From Cohaesibacter sp. (GTDB lineage Bacteria > Pseudomonadota > Alphaproteobacteria > Rhizobiales > Cohaesibacteraceae), in NCBI GenBank assembly GCA_025210795.1, contig JAOAQZ010000036.1:62001-126000 (forward strand): a stretch of DNA of 64,000 nt, in the 5' to 3' direction. Every line of letters begins with the position of its first letter. The stretch's first letter is position 1. Both the position numbers and the translations under genes were made by a program. Below the pieces are notes generated by a model that had not been told where the DNA came from, did no database searches, and worked only from the letters and a program-made list of their open reading frames with translations. Positions 1 through 8,288 of this stretch are shown piece after piece.

Positions 1-132
1 TGCCATGTCTTCGTCGCTCAGGGTTGGCCATTCCTTGGGAACATAGAGGCCACCATCGCTTGCAAGCCCTGCCAGAATTGCATCACAGAAGCCGAGTTCG
101 GGCGCTTCCCCCCGCGTGCTTACATATTTCAC
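1..132 (-). CDS. thrC: Threonine synthase, N-terminal part (cut by window edge)
   Basis: Threonine synthase converts O-phosphohomoserine to threonine with PLP, the step after homoserine kinase. Only the first 44 codons lie in the window. They read VKYVSTRGEAP, then LGFCDAILAGLASDGGLYVP, which is the characteristic threonine synthase N-terminus (one threonine-rich turn and the GLARDGGLYVP-type motif). The GTG at 130-132 is chosen because a GAGG-type ribosome site lies about 8 bases upstream and the family normally begins KY(I/V)STRG. Another GTG lies three codons further upstream at 139-141. The gene fits thrB nearby at 4412-5377. The PLP lysine lies outside the window. Confidence 0.9.
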   Translation of the reverse strand, partial: MKYVSTRGEAPELGFCDAILAGLASDGGLYVPKEWPTLSDEDMA

Positions 133-392
133 GCCAATCACTGCCTCATTTGAAGATGCTGCCCCGTGCGCACATTGGGCACACTTACGGACCTTGCATC
201 ACAGATCGTGATCTGGGCCTTTCGCTCAAAAAGCCCGCCAGATCTCTTTCGGCCTTCGCAAGGAAGGCCCCAAAAAAGCACCCAGTTTGCCAGATTGAAA
301 AGCTGGATTTCCATCACGCGGCAAATGGGCAATTCGGGCGGCACCCTACCCTTTCAAAGGCATGCGGGCAAGAGCCGCAAGGGCTAAGGCAA

Positions 393-430
393 CAAAAAAG
401 GCAGCATGGAGAACCATACTGCCTTTTTTG
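393..430 (-). terminator. Rho-independent terminator, bidirectional in shape
   Basis: A 12-base stem CAAAAAAGGCAG / CTGCCTTTTTTG, with a second short ATGG/CCAT stem in the loop, is flanked by A and T runs on the two sides. It lies about 50 bases beyond the stop codon of the minus-strand ParD-like gene and most likely ends that transcript. It could also work on the plus strand. The rest of 133-478 holds no gene that I can support. Confidence 0.75.
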
Positions 431-478
431 TTTCGCTATCTTGTAACAAGGCCCTTAAAGCAAAGGGCATCGCAAGCT

Positions 479-820
479 TTATTCAGCTGCGATTTGCGAG
501 CGAAGCTGGCATTTTGTTGCCGGAATAACAGGTGCTTCAGAAGCAAGGCCGCTTCCTGCCAATGCCTGCAGGGCGTCTTGCACAGATCCTGTCACGCGAG
601 CAGCTGCGTCAGGCTCAACCTGAAGCCCCATTTTTGCGTCAGTCTCTTTTAGCCGCACAATGGATTTTTGCTCGCGCAATCGCAATTCGTGTTCTTCCAA
701 CATACGCAAACCGGCACGCATTACCTCTGAGGAGTTGTTAAACCGCCCAGCGGAGATTTGCTCTGCCACAAAGCGCTCGAAATATTCGCCAATTGCAATC
801 GTTCTATTTGAAGACACCAC
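479..820 (-). CDS. ParD-like type II antitoxin, no toxin partner seen
   Basis: ParD-family antitoxins bind DNA through an N-terminal ribbon-helix-helix and neutralise a ParE toxin with their C-terminal tail. The N-terminal part ([20 protein letters not shown], then [21 protein letters not shown]) matches the ParD/CC2985 family closely. The start is set at tandem GTG codons (818-820 and 815-817) because a GCGAGG ribosome site sits 5-8 bases upstream and the family motif begins there. An ATG further up at 853 is less likely. At about 114 residues it is longer than usual, and the tail after residue 60 does not resemble the usual ParE-binding tail. No ParE-like frame lies in the 346 bases between this gene and thrC or upstream, so it looks orphan. 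The fold call is firm. Its present role is open. Confidence 0.8.
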   Translation of the reverse strand: MVSSNRTIAIGEYFERFVAEQISAGRFNNSSEVMRAGLRMLEEHELRLREQKSIVRLKETDAKMGLQVEPDAAARVTGSVQDALQALAGSGLASEAPVIPATKCQLRSQIAAE

Positions 821-1478
821 GTCAGCCTCGCCTTTCCTACTTGGTCTTGCCATCCTTTGCCAGCCTTGATGCAATGTGCCGCATCCCACCAAAGCTGACC
901 CCAACTCTGGCCTTCTGTCCCAGAAATTTGGTTTTTAGACGTTACAATTTTGGATAAAACTGCTTGTCCCAATAACCGCACCCGCCCTGTTGGTTTGTCC
1001 AGTCTTACAGGGTGGCGCGGGAAAGGAAACGGGTTTTTTAAAGAATTTTTAACGAACTCCCTTTGGATAAATGTTATCCAAAAAGCACCCGACGGCCAAA
1101 GGGGCGATAAACCTTTGACGACTCTTGACCACCGCTCCTGTCAAGATTCAGCGCACATTTTTTTTTAATTTTTTTGCGCACTTTTTGCTTGCCTTGGTTA
1201 TCCCCAAACGTGCCTGATTTGTTCTTATCTCTCGCAAAGCATGACCTTTTGGTAAGCCCCTCCTGATTTGCCATACCGCATTCAGGCTGACAAAATCCTT
1301 CAGGAAACTACTTATTGTTTTGATCTTGACGTTTGACAAATTGCCCGCCCCGCCCGCGCATTAAGATAGCGCAACGGTCCATCTTCACATAATGCTCTTG
1401 CCTGCCCTATTTAAGCTGGCAAAGCAGGCCTTATGATCGAGATGAGGCTCCGCTTTTGTTCATTTGCTGGAGAGTTCC
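821..1478. other. Gene-free stretch with an inverted repeat
   Basis: I see no convincing gene in these 658 bases. They contain the perfect 9-base inverted repeat at 1062-1082 listed separately, a partial copy of its arm near 949-958, and A/T-rich tracts near 1150-1190. The stretch presumably holds the promoters of the divergent ParD-like and DUF3592 genes. Confidence 0.6.
1062..1082. repeat. Perfect inverted repeat TTTGGATAA-ATG-TTATCCAAA
   Basis: Two 9-base arms separated by 3 bases form a perfect palindrome in a gene-free region. A related arm, TTTTGGATAA, occurs about 110 bases upstream at 949-958. This could be an operator for an unidentified regulator or a small hairpin. No T run follows, so it is not a terminator. 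Confidence 0.45.
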
Positions 1479-2036
1479 ATGCCGACGCCTATGCCAACCA
1501 CTGACGACATCGACCATCAGCCTGCTTCCAAGCGTTTTTGGCATTTTATGGCCTTACGAGGCGTCCCGCTGGGCCTGTTTGCAGCCGGATTTGCCTTTCT
1601 CTATCTTGGAATTATGTTGGTACAGGACGCAAAAAATGCGGTGAACTGGCCAAGTGTAGAGGGAACAATCCTGTCCTCTTCCGTCTCTACAGTAAAGCAG
1701 ACCAAGGGGCGCAAAAAGACATTCCACTATCCCCATGTCGTTTATGAATATGTGCAGGATGGGGAAGTGAAGCAGTCTGATCGCCTGTCCATGTCGGATA
1801 TGGGCTATTCCAAGATGAAGCTGGCCAAGGTCATTGTTGACGATTATCCCAAGGGCTCCAAGCATCCTGTCTATATTGATCCGCAAAATTCTTCCGTGAC
1901 CATTTTGCGCCCGGGTGAAGACAGTATTGCTGAATTTGCGCTGTGGTTTGGTGTTGGCTTTATCGCTGTTGGGCTGTTTGCCTTTTGGGGCCTGCCGCGC
2001 GTTGCAAACAAGGTTCGCTTCTATAGGGGCGACTAA
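1479..2036 (+). CDS. DUF3592-type membrane protein
   Basis: Function unknown. The 185-residue protein has a transmembrane helix at about residues 25-45, a soluble domain, and a second helix near the C-terminus (about 147-167). This two-helix layout and the central region (WPSVEGTILSSSV, then YPHVVYEYVQDGE and GSKHPVYIDP) are typical of DUF3592 proteins. The ATG at 1479 is chosen because a CTGGAGAG ribosome site precedes it at proper spacing; an upstream TTG lacks one. It stands alone, with a possible terminator at 2074-2133. Confidence 0.7.
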   Translation: MPTPMPTTDDIDHQPASKRFWHFMALRGVPLGLFAAGFAFLYLGIMLVQDAKNAVNWPSVEGTILSSSVSTVKQTKGRKKTFHYPHVVYEYVQDGEVKQSDRLSMSDMGYSKMKLAKVIVDDYPKGSKHPVYIDPQNSSVTILRPGEDSIAEFALWFGVGFIAVGLFAFWGLPRVANKVRFYRGD

Positions 2037-2073
2037 AAATGTGCAGCGCAACACAGCTTTAAATCGCAGAACA

Positions 2074-2133
2074 GAGCTCGAGCGGGCATTCACTTTTAAA
2101 TGCGGGCCACCTTAGGTGCAGCTCGCTTTTTTT
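2074..2133 (+). terminator. Possible branched terminator after the DUF3592 gene
   Basis: An outer GAGCT/AGCTC pair encloses two short hairpins (GCATT/AATGC and CACC/GGTG), and an eight-T run follows. It starts about 40 bases after the stop codon. The outer stem is short, so the call is tentative. The remaining 2134-2372 is very A/T-rich with no gene seen and presumably carries the PilZ gene promoter. Confidence 0.4.
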
Positions 2134-2372
2134 ATCGCTCTGATTGATAACTTTTTTTCCAATATTTTTCAAATACATACATAAATAACTTCATCACTTT
2201 TCATTGTATTTTGATGAAAATTTTCTCGCCTTAATCTTTCATTAATTAGCTTTACAAGTTGGCGATGCATAGCTTTGAAAATTCTGATAAAATTGTCTCA
2301 AATTCTCTCTTTGGCTTGTTGTTGCCAGCATAAAGGCAGGTCAGAGCTGACAAAATACTTGAGGTTAATCAC

Positions 2373-2699
2373 ATGGATTATTTCCCGGAGCGCCGCCAGT
2401 TCCAGCGCCAGCGTGTTGTGAAAGGTGGGAAGGTCTTTTATCAGAATTTTGCGCTTAGCACCGATTGCATGATCCGCAATCAAAGCGATCATGGCATGCG
2501 CATTAAGGTCGATCCCTATATCACATTGCCGCGTGAATTCTCTTTGTTGAACCGTAAGGAAGGCACGCTCGCTCAGGTGAAGCTTGTCTGGCAGACGGGC
2601 GATGAAATCGGGGTGGAGTTCACCTCTAATATGGAAGATGTGCGCAATTTCGCCAAAAGCGATATTCGCCGCATGTCCATTATCGCAACGCGCGGCTGA
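2373..2699 (+). CDS. PilZ-domain protein, likely c-di-GMP receptor
   Basis: PilZ domains bind cyclic di-GMP and change a partner's activity or movement. This 108-residue protein is a single PilZ domain. It has the arginine motif RxxxR near residues 8-12 (RRQFQRQR), followed by the basic KGGKVFY strand, and an NxSxxG motif (NQSDHG, about residues 37-42). Both c-di-GMP-contacting motifs are therefore present. GAGG lies about 8 bases before the ATG. It is a stand-alone gene with a terminator behind it. The window also encodes two GGDEF-EAL enzymes that could feed it, but no direct partner is visible. Confidence 0.85.
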   Translation: MDYFPERRQFQRQRVVKGGKVFYQNFALSTDCMIRNQSDHGMRIKVDPYITLPREFSLLNRKEGTLAQVKLVWQTGDEIGVEFTSNMEDVRNFAKSDIRRMSIIATRG

Positions 2700-2773
2700 T
2701 TCCGCAGCCCCACATCGCGCTTGATCATTATTTCGCAGATCCCACCCTGACTGCTTCAGTTTAGGGCTTTATC

Positions 2774-2810
2774 AGGCTTGTCTTTCTTTGGCGGGGAGGC
2801 AAGCCTTTTT
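2774..2810 (+). terminator. Terminator after the PilZ gene
   Basis: An AGGCTTG / CAAGCCT stem with a large G-rich loop is followed by five T residues. It lies 75 bases after the PilZ stop and before the convergent rnhA. Confidence 0.55.
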
Positions 2811-2849
2811 CATTCAGCAAGCGGCTGCTATTTAGCATTCAATAACTTA

Positions 2850-3287
2850 TCAATCTTTAAACGGGGCCATGCCTCGCCGGGCCAACTCGTCCGCCTTTTC
2901 GTTGCCTTCATGGCCTGCATGGCCCTTTACCCAGTGCCAATCTACCTCATGGCGTTTGAGCGCCTCATCAAGGGCTTGCCAAAGCTCTGCATTTTTGACC
3001 GGTTTTTTGGCCGCTGTTTTCCAGCCATTTTTCTTCCAGCCATGGATCCAGCCGGTAATGCCCCCTTTGACATATTGGCTGTCGGTATAAAGGTCGATTT
3101 TGCAGGGGCGGTTCAGAGCGTTGAGCGCTTCGATTGCGGCTTGCAATTCCATTCGGTTGTTGGTGGTCTCAGCCTCGCCACCGCATAATTCCTTTTCATG
3201 CTCGCCATAGCGCAACAGAGCACCCCATCCGCCGGGGCCAGGATTGCCAGAGCAGGCTCCATCGGTAAAAATTGTCACTGTGCTCAT
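2850..3287 (-). CDS. rnhA: Ribonuclease HI
   Basis: Ribonuclease HI cleaves the RNA strand of RNA-DNA hybrids, removing R-loops and primers. The 145-residue length is standard. The catalytic acids are visible: D9 ([14 protein letters not shown]), E47 (MELQA), D69 (YTDSQYV) and D133 (NEKADELA), with the mobile His123 in KGHAGH. The ATG has GAGGA seven bases upstream. In related genomes it commonly follows ispH-thrB. Here a methyltransferase gene on the opposite strand separates it from thrB. Confidence 0.97.
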   Translation of the reverse strand: MSTVTIFTDGACSGNPGPGGWGALLRYGEHEKELCGGEAETTNNRMELQAAIEALNALNRPCKIDLYTDSQYVKGGITGWIHGWKKNGWKTAAKKPVKNAELWQALDEALKRHEVDWHWVKGHAGHEGNEKADELARRGMAPFKD

Positions 3288-3494
3288 CTATCAATCCTCA
3301 TGCCATTGAGGCCCGCTCTTGTCTGTGAGTGGCCCCGTTGCTCCTTATCTAGCGACGTGAGAGGATCGCTTCAAGCAAAGCCTTACTGGCAATTTTCGAA
3401 CCTGAGGATAATTTGCGGCTTGCGTTCATTCTTACCCGCCGCCTTTCACGCAAAAAGCTGGACCTTTTTGGCTCTACCTTGTAGAGGGACATAA

Positions 3495-4391
3495 ATGACG
3501 CAACTCAATATGAGACGAGACAAAATGAGCAGCATTGATCAGGAAGCCTTGGCCGAGGCCTATAACGAAGCCTTGCGCCTTGAGAAAGCAGGCAAGCTGG
3601 ATGACGCGGCCAAGGCTTACAAGACAGTGCTGGCGCTTGACCCTGATGATCATGGCGGGGCGGCGGTTCGCCTTGCAGCTATTGAGCGCGGGCCAACACC
3701 TGATAAAGCCTCTCTTGCCTATGTTGCCACCTTGTTTGACCAGCATGCAGAGGCGTTTGAGAAAATTCTGGTCGATGATCTGGGATATGCTGTGCCGATG
3801 ATGGTGCGCGAGATGGTCACCTCTTATCAGCCTGAGCGGCATTTTGCCCGCATGCTCGATCTTGGTTGCGGCACCGGCCTTACGGGCATTGCCATGGCAG
3901 GCAAGGTGGATGAGATGATCGGGGTTGATCTGTCCACCGGCATGCTGGATGAAGCCTTTGAGAAGGGCGTCTATGATGATCTTTATGCAGGGGATGTGAC
4001 CGAATTTCTCAAAGAGATCGAGGATGACCGGTCCGAGCAGGAGCAAGAGCAAAAGACAGCGTCCCCGCAAGGCTGGGACCTGATTGTCTCAACCGATGTT
4101 CTGCCCTATCTTGGGGGACTGGAAGATAAGTTCTTCCATGTGGCCCGCTGTCTTGATGATCAGGGCCTGTTTGCCTTCTCGTCCGAGACCATGCCCGATG
4201 AGGCCTTTGAAGGGGAGGATTATAAGGTCGGCCCCAAACAGCGCTTTGCCCATAGCGAGGCCTATATCCGCCGTCTTCTGGATGAAAATGGCCTAGCCGC
4301 TCGCCATTTCCAGTCCATCATCGTGCGCAGTGATGAAGGCAATCCCATTTACGGCCATCTGGTTCTGGCCGAAAAATCGGCAACCTCATAA
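3495..4391 (+). CDS. TPR-linked class I SAM methyltransferase
   Basis: A predicted S-adenosylmethionine-dependent methyltransferase of the TPR-methyltransferase type; its substrate is unknown. Residues about 15-70 form tetratricopeptide-like helices (AYNEALRLEKAGKLDDAAKAYK). A class I Rossmann methyltransferase domain follows, with motif I MLDLGCGTGLTGIAMAG at about 119-135 and the acidic loop GVDLSTGMLDEA. A short charged insert (DDRSEQEQEQK) precedes motif IV (WDLIVSTDVLPYLGG). The start at 3495 has GAGGGA six bases upstream; an internal ATG at 3525 is possible. It lies on the strand opposite to thrB and rnhA, and its stop is only 20 bases from the thrB stop. Confidence 0.8.
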   Translation: MTQLNMRRDKMSSIDQEALAEAYNEALRLEKAGKLDDAAKAYKTVLALDPDDHGGAAVRLAAIERGPTPDKASLAYVATLFDQHAEAFEKILVDDLGYAVPMMVREMVTSYQPERHFARMLDLGCGTGLTGIAMAGKVDEMIGVDLSTGMLDEAFEKGVYDDLYAGDVTEFLKEIEDDRSEQEQEQKTASPQGWDLIVSTDVLPYLGGLEDKFFHVARCLDDQGLFAFSSETMPDEAFEGEDYKVGPKQRFAHSEAYIRRLLDENGLAARHFQSIIVRSDEGNPIYGHLVLAEKSATS

Positions 4392-4411
4392 GCCAAAGCC
4401 GGAGCTGATAA

Positions 4412-5377
4412 TTACCCGTTCAAGCCATAATCAGCCACCGAACGGATGGAGCGGTGGAAGCGCAGCTTTTTGATATATTCGCCTGGATCCTTTGGCATCA
4501 CCAGCGCCCCTTGCGGCACATTGAGCCAGTCATAAAGGCGGGTGAGCAAAAAGCGCAAGGCAGCACCACGGGCCAGCAAAGGCAAAGCCGCCATTTCGCT
4601 GGCTTCAAGCTTGCGCACGGATTGGTAGCCCTTAAGAAGAGCGCGGATTTTGGTGACATTGAACATGTCATCGGCTTCAAAGCACCAGGCATTGATGCAG
4701 ATGGCAATGTCATAGGCCAGAAGGTCATTGCAGGCAAAATAGAAGTCGATCAGGCCCGACAATTCATTGCGCAAGAAGAAGACATTATCGGGAAACAAGT
4801 CCGCATGGATAATTCCGGTGGGCAGATTTTGAGGCCATTGGGCTTCCAGATGATCCAACTCCGCTTCAATTTCCGCTCCCAATCCGGCACTGACGCTATC
4901 GGCCCGCCCTGCACACATGGCAAAAAGCGGTCGCCAGCCCGAGACTGACAGGGCATTGGGGCGCACCAGATCAAAATCGGCCCCCGCCTGATGCATTCTC
5001 GCCATAGCCGCGCCCAATTGCTCGCAATGGGTCACATTGGGCCGGCGCACCCACATGCCTTCGAGAAAGGAAATGATGGCGGCAGGGCGCCCTGCAAGAT
5101 GGCCAAGATTTTTGCCTTCGCGATTTTTGATCGGCACGGGGCAGTTCAACCCTTTTTCTGCCAGATGCTCCTTTAGCCCCAAAAAGAAGGGTAGATCGTT
5201 GGAATCAACCCGTTTTTCATAAAGGGTCAGAATGTAATTGCCGCTCTCGGTGTGAATGAGATAGTTGGAATTCTCGACCCCTTCTGCAATGCCCTTATAA
5301 GAGAGCAGCGCCCCGATCTCATAACTATTGACGAAGGCTTCCAGTTCTTCATCAGATACTTCGGTATAAACGGCCAT
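4412..5377 (-). CDS. thrB: Homoserine kinase (APH-fold type)
   Basis: Phosphorylates homoserine to O-phosphohomoserine, the substrate of threonine synthase, whose gene starts at the left edge of the window. This is the alphaproteobacterial ThrB that belongs to the aminoglycoside-phosphotransferase fold, not the GHMP fold. The N-terminus reads [16 protein letters not shown], the catalytic loop is [11 protein letters not shown], and the metal-binding motif is [11 protein letters not shown]. The 321-residue length is normal. It lies 89 bases downstream of ispH on the same strand, and the two are probably cotranscribed. Confidence 0.95.
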   Translation of the reverse strand: MAVYTEVSDEELEAFVNSYEIGALLSYKGIAEGVENSNYLIHTESGNYILTLYEKRVDSNDLPFFLGLKEHLAEKGLNCPVPIKNREGKNLGHLAGRPAAIISFLEGMWVRRPNVTHCEQLGAAMARMHQAGADFDLVRPNALSVSGWRPLFAMCAGRADSVSAGLGAEIEAELDHLEAQWPQNLPTGIIHADLFPDNVFFLRNELSGLIDFYFACNDLLAYDIAICINAWCFEADDMFNVTKIRALLKGYQSVRKLEASEMAALPLLARGAALRFLLTRLYDWLNVPQGALVMPKDPGEYIKKLRFHRSIRSVADYGLNG

Positions 5378-5466
5378 GGGATTGTCTCTTTGGTGTTTGG
5401 GGCTTTTGGGGTCTTTGTGGGATCGTCAATCATCTCTGCCGCAGGGAGCTTGGCTTTCGCTATAGC

Positions 5467-6549
5467 CTATGCTGTGGCTTCTGCTATGGGCCGCGCTTCC
5501 AGAACACCGGCAGCGATGGCAGCTTCGCGCAACTCACGCGGGATGTTAAAGATAATATCTTCCTTGGCGGTGACCACCACTTCCATCTTGACCTTATAGC
5601 GCTGGGCAAAGGCGTTGATCACCTCTTCGACCAGCACTTCAGGGGCAGACGCGCCTGCGGTGATGGCAACGGAGCTGATCTCGCCCAATTGCTCCCAATT
5701 GATTTCCGAGGCGCGCTGCAACAATAGGGACTGCTTGCAGCCAGCCCGCTCACCAACCTCACGCAGGCGTTTGGAGTTGGAGCTGTTGGGCGCACCCACC
5801 ACAAGCATGACATCGGCTTTTGGCGCAACGAACTTCACAGCTTCTTGCCTGTTTGTGGTGGCGTAACAAATGTCATCCTTGTTTGGCCCCTTGATGGAGG
5901 GAAAGCGTTCTTTCAGCGCCATGATGATATCGGCTGTGTCATCCAGAGACAGGGTTGTCTGGGTGATCCAGGCCAGATTGTCCGGGTTGTCTGGCTGCAA
6001 TTTGGCCACATCTTCGACCGTCTCGATTAGCTTGACCACATTGTCGGCCAATTGCCCCATAGTACCAATCACCTCAGGATGGCCCGCATGGCCGATCAAA
6101 ACGATTTCGTGGCCGCGCTTATCATGCAAGATCGCTTCCTTATGCACCTTGGAGACCAGCGGACAGGTTGCATCAAGATAAAAGAAATTCTTGGCCTCAG
6201 CGGCAGCAGGAACAGACTTGGGCACGCCATGGGCGGAGAAGATAACCGGCTGCTCTGTCTGGGGCACTTCGTCCAACTCTTCGACAAAGATGGCACCCTT
6301 GGCTTTCAGCCCTTCCACAACGAATTTGTTATGCACAATCTCGTGGCGCACATAGACAGGTGCGCCATAGGTAGCCAGAGCCAGCTCGACAATCTGGATC
6401 GCCCGATCCACCCCCGCGCAAAATCCGCGCGGCGCGCACAGATAGATATCAAGGGGCGGCAAGGATATATCCCCCTGTTCACCCGTAGAAGATGCTTTGG
6501 ATGCACTGGTGGCTTTGGGTGAAGAAGAAGAAGAAGGGATGCTGGTCAT
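5467..6549 (-). CDS. ispH: 4-hydroxy-3-methylbut-2-enyl diphosphate reductase
   Basis: Last enzyme of the MEP isoprenoid pathway, reducing HMBPP to IPP and DMAPP with a [4Fe-4S] cluster. The three cluster cysteines are present in [25 protein letters not shown] and [11 protein letters not shown], as are the HEIVHNK and GHAGHPEV substrate motifs. The catalytic core starts about 30 residues in. The N-terminal extension is rich in serine and alanine and looks disordered. The ATG at 6549 is used; a GTG five codons upstream (6564) is an alternative. It heads an ispH-thrB transcript. Confidence 0.95.
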   Translation of the reverse strand: MTSIPSSSSSPKATSASKASSTGEQGDISLPPLDIYLCAPRGFCAGVDRAIQIVELALATYGAPVYVRHEIVHNKFVVEGLKAKGAIFVEELDEVPQTEQPVIFSAHGVPKSVPAAAEAKNFFYLDATCPLVSKVHKEAILHDKRGHEIVLIGHAGHPEVIGTMGQLADNVVKLIETVEDVAKLQPDNPDNLAWITQTTLSLDDTADIIMALKERFPSIKGPNKDDICYATTNRQEAVKFVAPKADVMLVVGAPNSSNSKRLREVGERAGCKQSLLLQRASEINWEQLGEISSVAITAGASAPEVLVEEVINAFAQRYKVKMEVVVTAKEDIIFNIPRELREAAIAAGVLEARPIAEATA

Positions 6550-6986
6550 GCCTTGGTCTTTCACACTCTGTAATCTCTTGCCTGAATCTCTTTTTGGCTT
6601 TTGCTATCGCATGCATCTTGGGCAAGCGTCTGTCAAGAAAATATAGTGATTGGGAGAGAATAGCAAAATATCTCCTTTATCTGATCTGCGCATCCATGCC
6701 GCTTTTCAAATGGGTTTTGCTGTTTCGATCAGCAGCCCACTTATAAGCCACAAGCCCATCAGGCTCTCGCAAAGCATTCGATTTGTGCTATAAAGGCGCA
6801 AAGATCCTTGGCAGGCTCTCCAAGCCCAGTCCTTGCAAGCAATTATGTTATTCTTTGTCACTCTTTTGCCCTATAGCGCCCCCATAACGGCCCTATAACT
6901 GCGGGAAACAGCGATTGGCAGGTCTGGCATTTGGCAAGATATTAGGCTATAGCCTCAAGGCAAAGCGGCGCGTACTGAGTATAGGA
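6550..6986. other. Gene-free stretch between ispH and the lipoprotein gene
   Basis: About 440 bases between two divergent genes. I find no tRNA, no clear hairpin terminator and no coding frame with a believable ribosome site, so I take it to hold the divergent promoters. Confidence 0.5.
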
Positions 6987-7730
6987 ATGTTCAAGATGGC
7001 GATGGTTTCTTCATCCACCCGGCAAGGAAGCCCAAACAGGACGGGCGTGTCTGCCTCCTCCCTTTGCAAGAAAAAAACGCATCACTCTCTCTTTAAAGCC
7101 ACACGCATGGCCGCGTTGTCTGGCGTGCTGGCAGTGGTTCTTTCTGGTTGTTCTGGTGGAGCGGGCGGTTTGTCCCTGCCATCCATCGGCTCACTTGGCG
7201 GGGGTGCAAAACAGACGCCCCAGACTACCCAGCCGCTGACCACAACAGCTGCAGAAGTTGCCAATGCTGGCACCATCACCGATGAAGCCACCCGTATCAT
7301 GCTCTCCAACCCCAAAAAGTTGACGGGTTATTGCCCGCCCATTTCTGTTCTGGGCGAGACCACCTACTATCAGAAATATGACCGCAAGCATGAGGGTGAT
7401 GCCCGCCATTTGATTTATCAAGGCGTCATCAACCAGACCGCGCGTGAATGCACCACACTGGGTGCCGAAATGTTTATCAAGGTGGGGATTGCCGGTCGGG
7501 TTCTTGCCGGGCCTAAAGGGGACAATGCCAAGGCTGTCTTGCCGATTCGCGTGGTTATCCGCGAAGTTGGCGGCGATATCCTTTACAGCAAACTGCATAA
7601 GGTTGCAGCCCAAATCACCCCACCAGATCGCTCTGCTCTATTTGCAAAAGTTGACGATGCCATTCCTGTGGCGACCCCCAAAGAGCGCAATTTGCAAATT
7701 CTGGTTGGCTTTGACGGTGGCGCAAAATAA
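6987..7730 (+). CDS. Predicted lipoprotein of unknown function
   Basis: I do not recognise the family. A lipobox (VVLSGC, with the cysteine about 55 residues after the proposed start) predicts a lipid-anchored, cell-envelope protein. The signal region is preceded by a basic stretch (KKKTHHSLFKATR). The mature part begins with a glycine/serine-rich linker, followed by a compact domain containing YCPPISVLGETTYYQKY and a conserved-looking C-terminal strand region (AVLPIRVVIREVGGDILYS). The start is uncertain: ATGs at 6987, 6996, 7002 and 7107 are all in frame. The signal peptide is clearest from about 7080 onward. Confidence 0.6.
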   Translation: MFKMAMVSSSTRQGSPNRTGVSASSLCKKKTHHSLFKATRMAALSGVLAVVLSGCSGGAGGLSLPSIGSLGGGAKQTPQTTQPLTTTAAEVANAGTITDEATRIMLSNPKKLTGYCPPISVLGETTYYQKYDRKHEGDARHLIYQGVINQTARECTTLGAEMFIKVGIAGRVLAGPKGDNAKAVLPIRVVIREVGGDILYSKLHKVAAQITPPDRSALFAKVDDAIPVATPKERNLQILVGFDGGAK

Positions 7731-7750
7731 GCGTTGTCCTTACCTCTTCT

Positions 7751-7774
7751 TCTCCCGATGCAGCTTTCGGGAGA
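7751..7774 (+). other. Hairpin after the lipoprotein gene
   Basis: TCTCCCGA and TCGGGAGA form a perfect 8-base stem with an 8-base loop, 20 bases after the lipoprotein stop. No T run follows in either direction, so it is more likely an mRNA 3' stabilising structure than an intrinsic terminator. Confidence 0.45.
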
Positions 7775-7920
7775 GAAAATAATAAATCTGCGTGTCAGGA
7801 TGGGGCGCTTGACTTTGCCCCTCATGCCACGCACACTAGAGAAAGCTGGATTGTTGTCGCGATCCGGCACTATGTCTGGCACCCTTTCGCCAATGGGGGA
7901 TGGGGACAGATGACAGGTCA

Positions 7921-8190
7921 GCGGGAGAGATCGAAAGAGCTGATCATCAGGGAGAAGATTTGCATCCTTTGGCGTGCAGCCTTAATCCTGACTATCCCTC
8001 TTCCGGCGCCGAAGGAGCAACCGCCTCGGAAACTCTCAGGCATCAGGGACCGCCCGACCAGCGACACTCTGGAAAGCAGCCTTGCGGATTTTTTCGTCTG
8101 GCTCACCGAAGGAAGTAACTAGCGGTTTGTTGCTGGCTTGTGGCCTGCGCCGCTGGGAAATCTCTCAGGTTCTGCGACAGAGGAGGCACT
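7921..8190 (+). ncRNA. Tandem glycine riboswitch upstream of gcvT
   Basis: The glycine riboswitch senses glycine with two linked aptamers and switches on the glycine cleavage genes. Aptamer 1 runs from about 7921 (GCGGGAGAGA) through GGCGCCGAAGGAGCAA at 8005-8020, AACTCTCAGG at 8031-8040 and GGGACCG to the closing ACTCTGGA. Aptamer 2 runs from about 8078, with CACCGAAGGAAG at 8104-8115, AAATCTCTCAGGT at 8158-8170 and GACAGAGGAGGC. These are the diagnostic conserved blocks in the right order. Aptamer 1 has an unusually long peripheral arm (about 74 bases between its first two conserved blocks). Two hairpins follow before the gcvT start. Confidence 0.92.
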
Positions 8191-8195
8191 TTGCT

Positions 8196-8269
8196 CTGGT
8201 ATGTTTTTACCAGCAATTGTGCAACCTGCGCCTGAATTTGATAAAGCGGCAGAACCGCTCTTCAGGCGC
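8196..8269 (+). promoter_or_regulatory. Probable riboswitch expression platform
   Basis: Between the second glycine aptamer and gcvT are two hairpins: CTGGTA/TACCAG (8196-8213) and a nested inverted repeat GCGCCTGAA/TTCAGGCGC (8228-8236 with 8261-8269), which itself encloses GCGG/CCGC. The outer repeat ends just before the AAAAAGGTG ribosome site of gcvT. No T run follows, so control of translation initiation or of RNA stability seems likelier than intrinsic termination. That inference rests only on the layout. Confidence 0.5.
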
Positions 8270-8288
8270 CAGCAGAAAAAGGTGACCT

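Noticed and set aside
24..446. Plus-strand frame near the left edge
   Set aside because: It covers the antisense of thrC and the terminator region and has no family-like sequence.
133..478. Possible ParE toxin partner for the ParD-like gene
   Set aside because: The minus-strand frames are short and show none of the ParE motifs, and a terminator sits in the middle.
7751..7774. Intrinsic terminator after the lipoprotein gene
   Set aside because: The stem is good but no T run follows on either strand, so it is listed only as a hairpin.
7900..8122. Short frames inside the region before gcvT
   Set aside because: They overlap the conserved core of the glycine riboswitch, which explains the sequence better.
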